From: Candidatus Hydrogenedentota bacterium
GTDB lineage: Bacteria; Hydrogenedentota; Hydrogenedentia; Hydrogenedentales; SLHB01
Length of the DNA: 50,678 nucleotides
Assembly: GCA_016209895.1 (NCBI GenBank)
Contig: JACQVH010000148.1
Location: 1-50,678 of the forward strand
Reading direction: 5' to 3'
The translations under genes and the position numbers were made by a program. Every line of letters starts with the position of its first letter. Within the stretch, counting starts at the first letter, position 1. Positions 16,425 to 25,835 of the stretch are shown here, one piece after another. The notes beneath the pieces were generated by a model. That model was not told the origin of the DNA and ran no database searches. It saw only the letters and a program-made list of their open reading frames with translations.

Positions 16425-17666
16425 ATGAAACGGCCGATTGTGGTGACAGGGATCGGAGTGTTGGCCTGCAACGGCCTGGGCCGGGCGGCGTTTTGGAAGG
16501 CGCTCGAGTTCGGCGTTTCCGGGATTCGTAGCCTTGACCGTTTTGACGCTTCGGAATTTCCTTGCCGCATCGCAGGTCAACTCTGGGATTTCAACCCGGA
16601 AGACTTTATGAAGAAGAGCGACGTTCGACACTGGCATCGGCACGTCCATCAAGCGGTGGCTTGTTCGAAACTAGCCGTCGAGGACGGGGAATTGTCGAAA
16701 GCGAAGTACGATCCGGAACGGTTGGCGGTAGCCATCGGCACCAGTATCGGCAGCCCCAACGAAGCCTACGAGGCGGAACAGGAAGCGTACGAGTCGCACG
16801 GCTACCGCAAGGTCAGCAAATTGGCGTCGTCGGCGTTCTCCGGGCATTCCGCGACGGTCCACGTGAGCATTGATTTCGGCCTGCGCGGTCCGGCCATTAC
16901 TATTTCCAGCGGTTGCGCCACCGGCCTGGACGTGCTGGTCTGGGGCGTGAATCAAATCCGCGCCGGACGCGCCGATGCCGCGGTGGTGGGCGCCACGGAG
17001 TCGCCTATTTTTCCCATGTCGTTTGCCACGGCGTGTTCGTTGGGCATTTTGTCCAAGCACAACGATGCGCCCGAAAAAGCGATGCGGCCATTCGATCGAA
17101 ACCGCGACGGGATCGTGTTGAGCGAGGGCGCCGTGGCATTGATTCTCGAACCCGAAGAACGCGCGCGTGCGCGAGGCGCGTACATTTATGGCGAAGTTGC
17201 CGGTTTCGGTTCGGCCTCCGAGGGGCGCAATCCGCTGATCCTGGATCGCCAGGGGGCGGCTCTGGCCCGAGCGGTGGAAGGCGCCATCCGCGATGCCGGC
17301 GCATCCCCGAATGAGATTGACCACATTCAAAGTCACGGGGTCTCGCTCGAGATGTACGACCATTGCGAGGCCAACGCCTACAAGAAGGCCTTCGGCGAGA
17401 CCGTCTGCCGAATCCCGATCTCGGCCATCAAATCCATGACCGGCCAGGCTTATTCCGCCGGCGGTCTGCTGGGCGCCGCGGCCGCGCTGCTCGCACTGAA
17501 TAAAGGAATCGTACCGCCGACGATCAATCTGGAGGATCCGGACCCCGCCTGTGACCTGGATTTTGTGCCCGGTCGGTCGCGGTTAAACGATATCCGGACC
17601 GCGCTGGTGACGGCGATGAGTTTCGGCGGCACGCATGGCGCGGCCGTCCTGAGACGGAGGAACTGA
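16425..17666 (+). CDS. FabF-like beta-ketoacyl-ACP synthase with Gln at the second active-site His
   Basis: A 413-residue thiolase-fold condensing enzyme. Nucleophile Cys164 is in ISSGCATG (family: ACSTG); His304 is in IQSHGVSLEMYDHCEAN (family: EAHGTST..ND..E). The third catalytic position, normally KSxxGH, reads KSMTGQ, so Gln341 (codon CAG) replaces the histidine. C-H-H enzymes condense malonyl-ACP with an acyl chain and the second His helps decarboxylation; with Gln, activity is likely altered. Cys164 is kept, so acyl loading is still possible. The gene lies 3 nt after the radical-SAM-like gene and its TGA overlaps the kinase ATG by 1 nt. No acyl carrier protein or acyltransferase gene is nearby. 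Specialised lipid or polyketide chemistry, or an acyl sensor, is inferred. Confidence 0.8.
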   Translation: MKRPIVVTGIGVLACNGLGRAAFWKALEFGVSGIRSLDRFDASEFPCRIAGQLWDFNPEDFMKKSDVRHWHRHVHQAVACSKLAVEDGELSKAKYDPERLAVAIGTSIGSPNEAYEAEQEAYESHGYRKVSKLASSAFSGHSATVHVSIDFGLRGPAITISSGCATGLDVLVWGVNQIRAGRADAAVVGATESPIFPMSFATACSLGILSKHNDAPEKAMRPFDRNRDGIVLSEGAVALILEPEERARARGAYIYGEVAGFGSASEGRNPLILDRQGAALARAVEGAIRDAGASPNEIDHIQSHGVSLEMYDHCEANAYKKAFGETVCRIPISAIKSMTGQAYSAGGLLGAAAALLALNKGIVPPTINLEDPDPACDLDFVPGRSRLNDIRTALVTAMSFGGTHGAAVLRRRN

Positions 17667-20173
17667 TGCTTGCGCCCGTAACCACCGCGCTGCTCTTGTT
17701 CTCGGGCTTCTCGTCCTTCGCCCTGGGCGTGCTGGTGGTTGCGCGCAATCCCTATCGCCGACCGCACCGGGCTTTTGGGCTGCTGGCTTTGAACCTTTCC
17801 TTGTGGGCCGTCGGTGTAGCTTGCGTAACGTTGAGTCAAACCGAGGATAGCGCCAGGTTCTGGGTATCGGCCACGTTTGTCGTGGCCAGCTTTTTGCCCG
17901 CGACGTTCTATCATTTCATTGGGCTGTTTGCGCGCCCTCGCTTCGAAGGACTACGCGGGTTGTTGGCGGCATTCTATGTCGCGGGGCTGGTTCTCGCCCT
18001 CTATGCCGCGACGCCTTGGTACGTCAGTAGCGTTTCGGTCGCCCCCGGTCAGATTCCGAGAGTTCGCTTTGGTCCTGCCTTGCACGCCTACGGCGTCTGC
18101 GTAACGTTGGCCATGTTGTTCTCGGCAGCGAATCTGTTCAACAAGCTTCGTCAAGCCGAAGGCGTCGAGCGGCGGCAAATCCAGCACGTGATTCTGGGCG
18201 TTTTTCTTTCCACTTTGCTGGCCACCCTGACGAACATCATCGCGCCGATTCTGGGCATCACTTCATTGGAGCCGTATGGCGCCACTTTCACGACCCTCAT
18301 GATGATGATCTTCGCGTACGCCATGGTGCGGTACCACTTGCTCGACGTGTGGGTGATCATTTCACGCACCACGGTTTACGCCCTAATCACCGGCTTCGTC
18401 GTGTTGACCTTTTTCAGCATGGTGTCGATCGTGCATCTAACCCTGAAGGCGCGAGGTGGCGCGACCGAATTGTTGCCGACTATCCTCACAGCCCTGGTCA
18501 TCGCACTGGTACTGCAGCCCATGAAGGAACGAACACAACTCTTTCTGGACCGGCTCATCGTGAAGCGGCGTTACGATGTTCAGGGTCTGTTGGCGCGTGT
18601 CAGCCAGTACGCGGCCCAAATGGTGAAACTACACGAGTTGCTGCGAACCGTCGCTGCCGATATCCAGCGCACCATGGGGGTCACCGTTCTCCGCATCCTC
18701 CTCGTGGATGAGCAGGAGCCGACGTCCGTGGTCACTGAACATTCCAGCGAGTCCGGCGAGATTGGCTGCCTCCGGCGCGAGTACGAGCCCTTGCTCGAAC
18801 GGCTGCGCTCTGATCCCGCGCCCCTCGTGCTGGAACAACTGGTCCACGGCCGACCAAGCCGGGACCGTGCCCGGCTGGCGGAGCAACTCGCCGAACTGGA
18901 TGCGTACGTCTGTTTGCCCCTCCAAACCACGGCCGGTCTCATTGGTTTGCTCACGCTCGGTCAAAAGACCTCGCGCGACATGTATTCGCGCGACGATTTG
19001 CTGGTCTTTACCGCCTTGGCCGGGCCCCTGGCCACGTCAATCGAGAATGCGCGACTCTACCGCAAACTGGAAGAGGCCAATCTCCACCGCGCTCGCATCC
19101 TTAGCAACATGCGTGGTGGTGTCATCGCCGTGGATATCTCGGGCAAAGTGTCCACGGTTAATCAAGGGGCGATTGACCTCTTTGGTCCCGTCCGATTGGG
19201 CCAGCCCTTGGATGCTCTGAACGCGGACGTTGCCCATATCCTGGATCACACCTTACGGACCGAGCAGGTGGTCACCGACTTTGAAACCATTGTGGTACGG
19301 CCCGACGGCGCCAAGGTTCCAGTAGTGATCTCGTCGTCCTGTTTGACCACGCGGGACGAGCAGCTCACGGGGGCGATGGCGGTCGTCTACGACCTGACGC
19401 AAGTCAAACGTCTGGAGCAGAACGTGCAGCGCGCCGACCGCCTTCTGTCGCTCGGAACGCTCGCCGCGGGAATGGCGCACGAGATCAAGAATCCGCTGGT
19501 CTCGATCAAGACGTTCACCCAGCTTCTGCTCAACCGCTACGAGGATGCCGAATTCCGCAGCACCTTTGCGGAGATAATCCCGCACGAAGTGGAACGCATT
19601 GACTCGATTGTGACACGTTTGCTGCATTTTGCGCGGCCGCAGCCCGCGGCGTTCGCTCCGCAGAATCTGCGCGTCATTATCGAGGAGGTGTTGGCGCTGG
19701 TGGAGAACCAGGTTCGCACCGGACACGTTACGGTCGAGACCGAGTTTCCGGACCATGTGATCGAGGTGTACGGAGACGAACAGCAGTTGCATCAGGCGTT
19801 TCTGAACCTGTGTCTGAACGCGATCGACGCGCTACGCCTGAAACAAGGCGGCTTCCTTCGGATCAACGCGCAGTATGATCGCATGTACGTACGACGCAAC
19901 GGGTATAAGCCGCGCCTCGAGATCGAATGCGTAAAGATTACTATTTCGGACACGGGCTGCGGAATTTCCGAAGACAACTTGCGTCACATCTTTACACCGT
20001 TTTTCACCACGAAGGAAAACGGGAGCGGGCTCGGTCTGTCCGTGGTGCATAGCATTGTGGCTGAACATGGGGGCGAAATTGACGTTGCCAGCCTGCCGGA
20101 CGAAGGGACCACGTTCACTCTTCGGTTGCCGTCGGCGGCGGGTAAGCGTCCGGTGGGAGTTCCAAACGAATGA
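17666..20173 (+). CDS. Membrane sensor histidine kinase (multi-TM, GAF, PAS, HisKA, HATPase)
   Basis: 835 residues. About nine hydrophobic segments fill residues 3-285, similar to the N-terminal 7TM sensor regions of PrsK-type kinases. A GAF-like domain follows (about 305-460), a PAS domain (about 470-590, MRGGVIAVDISGKVSTVN), then HisKA with phospho-acceptor His605 in MAHEIKNPLVSIKTF, and HATPase_c with N box (NLCLNAIDAL), G1 (DTGCGI), F box (FTPFFTTK) and G2 (GSGLGLSVV). All catalytic motifs are intact. The NtrB-like catalytic core fits the sigma-54 response regulator two genes downstream. Start overlaps the ketosynthase stop (TGATG). Confidence 0.88.
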   Translation: MLAPVTTALLLFSGFSSFALGVLVVARNPYRRPHRAFGLLALNLSLWAVGVACVTLSQTEDSARFWVSATFVVASFLPATFYHFIGLFARPRFEGLRGLLAAFYVAGLVLALYAATPWYVSSVSVAPGQIPRVRFGPALHAYGVCVTLAMLFSAANLFNKLRQAEGVERRQIQHVILGVFLSTLLATLTNIIAPILGITSLEPYGATFTTLMMMIFAYAMVRYHLLDVWVIISRTTVYALITGFVVLTFFSMVSIVHLTLKARGGATELLPTILTALVIALVLQPMKERTQLFLDRLIVKRRYDVQGLLARVSQYAAQMVKLHELLRTVAADIQRTMGVTVLRILLVDEQEPTSVVTEHSSESGEIGCLRREYEPLLERLRSDPAPLVLEQLVHGRPSRDRARLAEQLAELDAYVCLPLQTTAGLIGLLTLGQKTSRDMYSRDDLLVFTALAGPLATSIENARLYRKLEEANLHRARILSNMRGGVIAVDISGKVSTVNQGAIDLFGPVRLGQPLDALNADVAHILDHTLRTEQVVTDFETIVVRPDGAKVPVVISSSCLTTRDEQLTGAMAVVYDLTQVKRLEQNVQRADRLLSLGTLAAGMAHEIKNPLVSIKTFTQLLLNRYEDAEFRSTFAEIIPHEVERIDSIVTRLLHFARPQPAAFAPQNLRVIIEEVLALVENQVRTGHVTVETEFPDHVIEVYGDEQQLHQAFLNLCLNAIDALRLKQGGFLRINAQYDRMYVRRNGYKPRLEIECVKITISDTGCGISEDNLRHIFTPFFTTKENGSGLGLSVVHSIVAEHGGEIDVASLPDEGTTFTLRLPSAAGKRPVGVPNE

Positions 20174-22089
20174 ATGTCTATCTGGCCATCGCCGAGGATC
20201 GTGCGGTGGGGGAATCGTTGCGTGCGGCCTTGCCGGAAAACGATCTGGTGTTGATCGAATCCAGCGTCGAATCCGCCTTGCGCCGCCTGATTTCCATCAA
20301 GCCGGACGTAATCATCTTGGACGACAGCGCGATACCCAGCACGCCCGCCATGGACCGCGTGCGTGGCGCGGCGGGCGACGTGCCCTTGTTGGCATTGTCC
20401 AGTCACGGCGATGCGGAAACCCTTGCGGGATACACGCTGGCCGGGGTACAAGCCTGTTTGGCCAAGCCATTCTCGTGCGAAGCTTTGCGTGCGGAAGTGC
20501 AGCGGCTGGCGTTCGTGGACGAACCGGCCCTAGTTCCGACCGCGGGCACAAGTCATCTGCCGGAGTGGAGCGGGGCGCTGAGCCGGCATCAGACGGCCGT
20601 CCGCTGGTTGAGCCGGGTGGCCAGCCATATCAAAGACCCGTTTCGTCTGAGCCAAAGCTTGCTCGATTCGGTGGTGGATATCTTTGATGTTGCGCGCGGC
20701 GCGGTATTGCTCGAATCGAACGGCGGTGTGCGGGTGGTGGCGAGCCAAGGTCTTCCCCCGAATCTGGCCGAATCGCTCCGCTTCGGTTTCGCAACCGGGC
20801 TCATGCGCTGGTTTGAATCCAACGTCCGATTGATTGACCGGCTTCAGACGCGCGACGCGGCCGGCGCGGTCAAAGAGATGAGCTTGCTGGGAGCCCGGCT
20901 GGGCGCGCCTATCCTGTGTAGCGGCCGCGTTCATGGCGCCGTGCTGGTCGGCGAAAAATCGTCCGGTCTGGAGTATGGTCCGGAGGAGCGCGACCTGCTC
21001 TCCATGGTGGCGCGTTGTGCCTCCATCGCCTTCGAGAATGCGAAGCTTTACCAGGATGCTTCTCGGCAGCGCGCTCGACTAGACGCGCTGCTCGCAACGA
21101 TCACGGCCGGGGTCGTGGTGGTCCGTCCGGACAAGACCGTTTCGCTTCTCAATCAGGGCGCCGAACGGGCCCTCCAGGTACGGGCTGGGGATGTCCTCGG
21201 ACGAAGTGTGCAGAAGTTGGGTTCCGCCTTCGCCGACGTCGTCTTGCACACGCTGGCCGACGGCAAACCGCGCCTGCGCCAGGAAATCTTTGACCGCGCA
21301 ATTGACGCCCGACTGGGCTTGAGCGTCACGCCGATGGGGAGCGAGGGCGTGGTCGTCATCTTCTCGCGGCTGCCCGATGAATCCGCCCGGACCGAAGACA
21401 TTGCTTACAGTCCTTTCTGGGAATATTTGGCTTCGCGCGTGGCCCAGGAAATCAAGAATCCGATGGTCGCCATCAATACCTTCGCGCAACTGTTGCCGCG
21501 CAAATACGATTCCACCGATTTTCGCGAGGCCTTCGGTGAAGTAGTGCAAAAAGAGATCAGTCGGATCAACCTCGTGGTGGAAACACTGTTTGAGTTCGCG
21601 CGCCATCCCCGGCTGGTCCTGCAGCGGACCAACGTCAATGACACGCTCCAGAACGTGCTGCGCACCTTCGAGGACAAACTGCGCGCACATTCGATCCGGT
21701 TGGAGACCTCGCTCGATCCGTCCGTGTCCGAAGCGGAGCTCGATCCCATATTTTTCTCGCAGGCGATTCATAACGTGGTGCAAAATTCACTCGAGGCGAT
21801 GCCTGAAGGCGGAACGCTTTCCATCCGTACTCGACAGACCGGCGATAGCTGCGAGATTCTTATCGCCGATTCGGGTCCCGGTATCGCCGAGAAAGACGCG
21901 CCCCACGTATTCAAACCGTTCTTCAGCACCAAAGAACAGGGCATGGGACTGGGACTAACGGTGGCCAGCCGGATCATGCGCCAGCACAAGGGCGAGCTTC
22001 GACTCGTGAGCAACCCGGAAGGCGGCAGCGCGTTCGCCTTCCATTTACCGATTTCAGGACAAATGCATGCAGACCATCCTGGCAGTTGA
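20170..22089 (+). CDS. Hybrid REC-GAF-PAS kinase with phospho-acceptor His replaced by Gln (pseudo-histidine-kinase)
   Basis: 639 residues, starting inside the previous gene's stop (ATGA). Residues 1-115 are receiver-like, with PDVIILDDS (Asp51) and CLAKPF (Lys99), though the acidic pair at the start is only AED. A GAF-like domain (about 145-295) and a PAS domain (about 303-400) follow. The HisKA helix reads VAQEIKNPMVAINTF: Gln426 (CAG at 21445-21447) stands where the upstream kinase has His605 in the same motif. The ATP-binding N, G1, F and G2 boxes (NVVQNSLEAM, DSGPGI, FKPFFSTK, MGLGLTVA) are intact. It cannot autophosphorylate in the usual way; it may regulate or phosphorylate its partner, or receive phosphate on its own receiver. 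Confidence 0.85.
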   Translation: MNVYLAIAEDRAVGESLRAALPENDLVLIESSVESALRRLISIKPDVIILDDSAIPSTPAMDRVRGAAGDVPLLALSSHGDAETLAGYTLAGVQACLAKPFSCEALRAEVQRLAFVDEPALVPTAGTSHLPEWSGALSRHQTAVRWLSRVASHIKDPFRLSQSLLDSVVDIFDVARGAVLLESNGGVRVVASQGLPPNLAESLRFGFATGLMRWFESNVRLIDRLQTRDAAGAVKEMSLLGARLGAPILCSGRVHGAVLVGEKSSGLEYGPEERDLLSMVARCASIAFENAKLYQDASRQRARLDALLATITAGVVVVRPDKTVSLLNQGAERALQVRAGDVLGRSVQKLGSAFADVVLHTLADGKPRLRQEIFDRAIDARLGLSVTPMGSEGVVVIFSRLPDESARTEDIAYSPFWEYLASRVAQEIKNPMVAINTFAQLLPRKYDSTDFREAFGEVVQKEISRINLVVETLFEFARHPRLVLQRTNVNDTLQNVLRTFEDKLRAHSIRLETSLDPSVSEAELDPIFFSQAIHNVVQNSLEAMPEGGTLSIRTRQTGDSCEILIADSGPGIAEKDAPHVFKPFFSTKEQGMGLGLTVASRIMRQHKGELRLVSNPEGGSAFAFHLPISGQMHADHPGS

Positions 22090-23467
22090 CGACGAAGCCG
22101 GAATCCGCGAATCGTACCGCTTCATCCTGTCCGACAAGTACCGCGTCCTCCTGACGGATAAGGGCGAGAGCGCGCTCCGAATCCTCCAGCAATCTCACGT
22201 GGACTTGGTGCTGCTCGATTTGATGATGCCGGGTATCAGCGGCATGGAGGTACTGGCCGAGTTGTCTCGGCGCGGCGAGTCCGTACCGGTCATCGTGATC
22301 ACGGCGCTGAACTCCGTCGCCAACGCGGTAGCCGCGATTAAGCAGGGCGCGCGCGAATACATCATCAAACCGTTCGACGTGGATCAGTTGCAGCGCGCCG
22401 TGGCCCGCACACTCGAAGAGCAGAAGCAGCGGCAGGAATTGCGTGTGCTGCGCGAGGAAGGGGTGCGGGGCTTCGAGTCGCTCATTGGCGACAGTTCGGC
22501 CTTCCAGGCTATGATCGCCTTAGCGCGCAAGGCCACGGCCGTGGACTCCACGGTCCTGGTCACCGGCGAGAGCGGTACCGGAAAAGACTTGCTTGCGCGG
22601 GCCATTCATTCCGGCGGCAAACGCAAGCGCGAGCCGTTCGTCGTGGTTTCGTGCTGTGCTATCCCCGCCACCCTCGTTGAGAGCGAATTGTTCGGTCACG
22701 AAAAAGGGGCCTTTACGGGCGCCACGGAGCGCCGCATTGGGAAAGTGCAGATCGCGGACCGCGGAACCTTGTTCCTCGACGAGATTGGCGAGATGCCGCT
22801 CGAAGCGCAGGCCAAGATGCTGCGCGTGCTTCAGGACGGGCAGTTCTATCCTATCGGCAGTTCAAAGCTCGTAGAAGTGGACGCACGGTTCATCTGTGCC
22901 ACCAACCGCAATTTGCGCGAGGCCGTAACGACGGGTATCTTTCGAGAAGACCTGTTCTATCGTGTGAACGTGCTGCCCATCGAGGTTCCGCCGTTGCGCC
23001 GCCGCCGGGAAGACATCCCGGGCCTCGTCACCCATTTCCTGGTCAAGTATGTCCCGCGGATTAACGCCCAAGCCCGGCAGTTCAGCCCGGAAGCGTTGTT
23101 GGCGCTCGCGAGCTACTCCTGGCCCGGGAATATCCGCGAACTCGAGAACGTGCTGCAGCGGGTCCTGGTGCATCACAACCAGGAGACGGTCATTCGTGCG
23201 GAACATTTGTCCGGTATCCTTCCAACCAGTCCCGCAGAAGACCTGTCCGACATCGCCGCCTTCGAAGGATTCCCGCTCGAAGAAGCCACCAGACGTCTCG
23301 AACGACACCTGATTCTGCGTGCGCTGAGTAGGTGCGGGTTCGTGAAGTCTCGCGCCGCGGAACTTCTGGGAACCACCCGCCGAATTCTGGGCTATAAAAT
23401 GGAACAACTGGGCATCGAGTCAAAGTCTAGCCCCGAAGAAGAGGAGGCGGACGAGAAAGCGTCATGA
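22067..23467 (+). CDS. NtrC-family sigma-54-dependent response regulator
   Basis: 466 residues: receiver domain ([13 protein letters not shown]; phospho-Asp in [10 protein letters not shown], Lys in YIIKPFD), AAA+ domain with Walker A GESGTGKD, the sigma-54 contact motif GAFTGA, Walker [12 protein letters not shown], arginine-finger region [22 protein letters not shown], and a Fis-type HTH near 415-445 ([22 protein letters not shown]). It activates RpoN promoters after phosphorylation. The gene overlaps the pseudo-kinase gene by 23 nt, so the two are made together. The partner kinase is presumably the product at 17666-20173. Targets are unknown; I found no clear -24/-12 element to assign. Confidence 0.93.
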   Translation: MQTILAVDDEAGIRESYRFILSDKYRVLLTDKGESALRILQQSHVDLVLLDLMMPGISGMEVLAELSRRGESVPVIVITALNSVANAVAAIKQGAREYIIKPFDVDQLQRAVARTLEEQKQRQELRVLREEGVRGFESLIGDSSAFQAMIALARKATAVDSTVLVTGESGTGKDLLARAIHSGGKRKREPFVVVSCCAIPATLVESELFGHEKGAFTGATERRIGKVQIADRGTLFLDEIGEMPLEAQAKMLRVLQDGQFYPIGSSKLVEVDARFICATNRNLREAVTTGIFREDLFYRVNVLPIEVPPLRRRREDIPGLVTHFLVKYVPRINAQARQFSPEALLALASYSWPGNIRELENVLQRVLVHHNQETVIRAEHLSGILPTSPAEDLSDIAAFEGFPLEEATRRLERHLILRALSRCGFVKSRAAELLGTTRRILGYKMEQLGIESKSSPEEEEADEKAS

Positions 23468-23516
23468 GCGTTCAACTATTTCTCCGGGATACAGCAAACC
23501 GCCGCGAGATTCTTCC

Positions 23517-24413
23517 ATGGATGTGACGGTAGTCGGTTCCGTGGCGCTGGACACGGTGGAAACCCCTTCCGGCAGAATCCAAGACGCGCTCGGGGGCGCG
23601 GCCACCTTCTTTGCCCTGGCCGCCAGCAACTATGTCCCCGTCCACATGGTCGCGGTGGTCGGTGAGGATTTCCCGGAAGAACACCTGAATCTGATGAAAC
23701 GCCGGCCGATCAACCTGGAAGGACTCCAGCGCGCCCGGGGCCGCACCTTTCGCTGGTCCGGCCGCTATCATCAGGACCTGAACGTGCGCGATACCCTGGA
23801 CACGCAACTCAACGTGTTCGAGCATTTTCATCCCGAACTTCCCCCCGCGGCCCGCAGCGCGAAATACCTTTTCCTGGGCAACATCCACCCGGCACTGCAG
23901 CTCGAAGTCTTCGAGCAGACTGGCGCGACCTTTGTCGGACTCGACACCATGAACATCTGGATCGAGGGTGCGCCGGACACGCTGAAAGAGGTTCTGAGAC
24001 GCGTCAACGCCATCATCATCAACGACGCCGAACTCCGGCAATTGACCGGGGAACACAACCTCATCAAAGGCGCGCGCCAACTGCAGAAGCTCGGCCCGTC
24101 CATCGTCGTGCTCAAGAAAGGCGAACACGGTTGCCTGTTGTTCGCCGGCCACGAAGTGTTCTCCGCGCCGGCCTATCCCATGCCTGAAGTTGTTGACCCG
24201 ACCGGCGCGGGCGACTCGTTTGCCGGCGGTTTCATGGGCTACCTCGCCGGCCACGATATGACAGATACCGCGACGCTGCGGCAGGCCGTGATCCACGGCA
24301 GTGTGCTGGCCTCGTTCACCTGCGAGAGATTCGGCACCGAGCGTCTCGCCGAAATCGGCCCGCAAGACATTGCGGCGCGCTACCAAGCCTTCCGCGACCT
24401 GGCCACGTTCTGA
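23517..24413 (+). CDS. PfkB-family sugar/nucleoside kinase
   Basis: A 298-residue ribokinase-fold protein. It opens with VTVVGSVALDTVETP and GGAATFFALAASNY (substrate-binding N-terminal motif) and ends with VVDPTGAGDSFAGGFMGYLA, the PfkB signature 2 with catalytic Asp in GAGD. INDAELRQLTGE matches the conserved N..E..L motif. It transfers phosphate from ATP to a sugar or nucleoside hydroxyl in the cytoplasm; substrate is not evident. It follows the NtrC-type gene after 49 nt and precedes the sulfatase by 7 nt, so these two are probably co-transcribed. Confidence 0.88.
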   Translation: MDVTVVGSVALDTVETPSGRIQDALGGAATFFALAASNYVPVHMVAVVGEDFPEEHLNLMKRRPINLEGLQRARGRTFRWSGRYHQDLNVRDTLDTQLNVFEHFHPELPPAARSAKYLFLGNIHPALQLEVFEQTGATFVGLDTMNIWIEGAPDTLKEVLRRVNAIIINDAELRQLTGEHNLIKGARQLQKLGPSIVVLKKGEHGCLLFAGHEVFSAPAYPMPEVVDPTGAGDSFAGGFMGYLAGHDMTDTATLRQAVIHGSVLASFTCERFGTERLAEIGPQDIAARYQAFRDLATF

Positions 24414-24420
24414 ACGTGCG

Positions 24421-25764
24421 ATGCCCTCGAACCCACCCAAACCCAACATCCTCTTCATCTTGACCGACCAGCAACGGTGGGACACACTGCATTGCTACGG
24501 AAACTCCCTTGACATTTCGCCGCATCTGGACACGTTGGCGCGGGATGGCGTGCGCTTTGAATTCGCGTTTACGTGCCAGCCGGTGTGTGGCCCAGCGCGG
24601 TCATGTTTGCAGACGGGCCGGTACGCGACGGAGACCGGCTGTTGGCGCAACGGCATCGGACTGCCCCTCGACGCCCTAACGTTGCCGCGGCTCCTGTGTC
24701 CCGCCGGATACGAAATCGGCTACATCGGCAAGTGGCACCTCGCCTCGACGCCGCCGGATATCAATTTCGAAACGAAAGCTGTGCCGCCGGAGTATCGTGG
24801 CGGCTACGACGACTTTTGGCTGGCGTCTGACGTGCTCGAATTCACGTCGCATGGCTACGACGGCCACATGTTTGACAGTGACATGCTTCGCGTGGATTTC
24901 CCGCCGGGGCGATATCGGGCGGACGCATTGACCGATTTTGCGGTTGACTATCTGCGCACACGGTCTCGAAAGATACCATTCTTTCTGTTCTTGTCGTACG
25001 TCGAGCCACATTTCCAGAACGATCACCGGCATTTCGAAGGGCCACAAGGTTCGAAGCAACGATTCCGGGATGTCCCCGTTCCGGCCGATTTACGGGGCAA
25101 AGATGGCGATTGGCGCGAGGAGTATCCCGACTACCTCGGCTGTTGCGCCGGCCTGGACGAGAACGTAGGGCGTCTCCGGTCCGAACTTGCCGCGCTCGGG
25201 ATCGCGGAAAACACGTTGATCATCTATACGAGCGATCACGGCTGCCATTTCCGGACACGGAACCGCGAATACAAGCGCTCCTGCCATGAAAGCTCTATTC
25301 GCGTGCCGATGATTCTTCTCGGTCCGGGGTTTTTCGGCGGACACGTTATCACTGAACTCGCCAGCCTGATCGATCTCCCACCGACCGTCTTGAACGCGGC
25401 GGGAGTCGCACCGCCGTCTGCCATGCGGGGCCGTCCGCTGCAACCCCTGGTACGAGGCGAAGTTCGCGATTGGCCACAAGAAGTGTTCGTCCAGATCAGC
25501 GAATCACAGACCGGCCGCGCCCTACGGACCAAGCGGTGGAAATACTCGGTCTCCGTACCCGGACAGCCGGAAGGAACATCCCAGCCAACCGCAGAGGTGT
25601 ACCACGCGGAGTATCTATACGACCTGGAGAACGACCCCCACGAATTGGTCAACTCGGTGCGGGAACCCGATTTGAAAGAACTCCGCACCGACCTGGCCGA
25701 GCGGCTGAGAAAGCTAATGGTCGCGGCCGGTGAGAAGGAACCTGAGATACTGTCTGCGGGCTGA
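24421..25764 (+). CDS. Type I (formylglycine) sulfatase
   Basis: 447 residues in the alkaline-phosphatase-like superfamily. It starts with NILFILTDQQRWDTLHCYG (metal ligand Asp16), and the formylglycine site is VCGPARSCLQTGRY: Cys56, Pro58 and Arg60 form the C-x-P-x-R motif that is oxidised to the catalytic aldehyde. IIYTSDHGCHF supplies the later metal-binding Asp/His. No signal peptide is visible at the chosen ATG (24421), unusual for a sulfatase of environmental bacteria; the open frame extends upstream to 24301 but that stretch overlaps the kinase gene. It removes sulfate esters, perhaps from algal or host glycans. Coupled to the PfkB kinase gene. Confidence 0.9.
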   Translation: MPSNPPKPNILFILTDQQRWDTLHCYGNSLDISPHLDTLARDGVRFEFAFTCQPVCGPARSCLQTGRYATETGCWRNGIGLPLDALTLPRLLCPAGYEIGYIGKWHLASTPPDINFETKAVPPEYRGGYDDFWLASDVLEFTSHGYDGHMFDSDMLRVDFPPGRYRADALTDFAVDYLRTRSRKIPFFLFLSYVEPHFQNDHRHFEGPQGSKQRFRDVPVPADLRGKDGDWREEYPDYLGCCAGLDENVGRLRSELAALGIAENTLIIYTSDHGCHFRTRNREYKRSCHESSIRVPMILLGPGFFGGHVITELASLIDLPPTVLNAAGVAPPSAMRGRPLQPLVRGEVRDWPQEVFVQISESQTGRALRTKRWKYSVSVPGQPEGTSQPTAEVYHAEYLYDLENDPHELVNSVREPDLKELRTDLAERLRKLMVAAGEKEPEILSAG

Positions 25765-25835
25765 TTGGCCCGCTCTTTGGAAACAAGCCGCGTATTGGCG
25801 ACGGAACAATCCTGGACTCAGCCCTTGTTGGGGCC

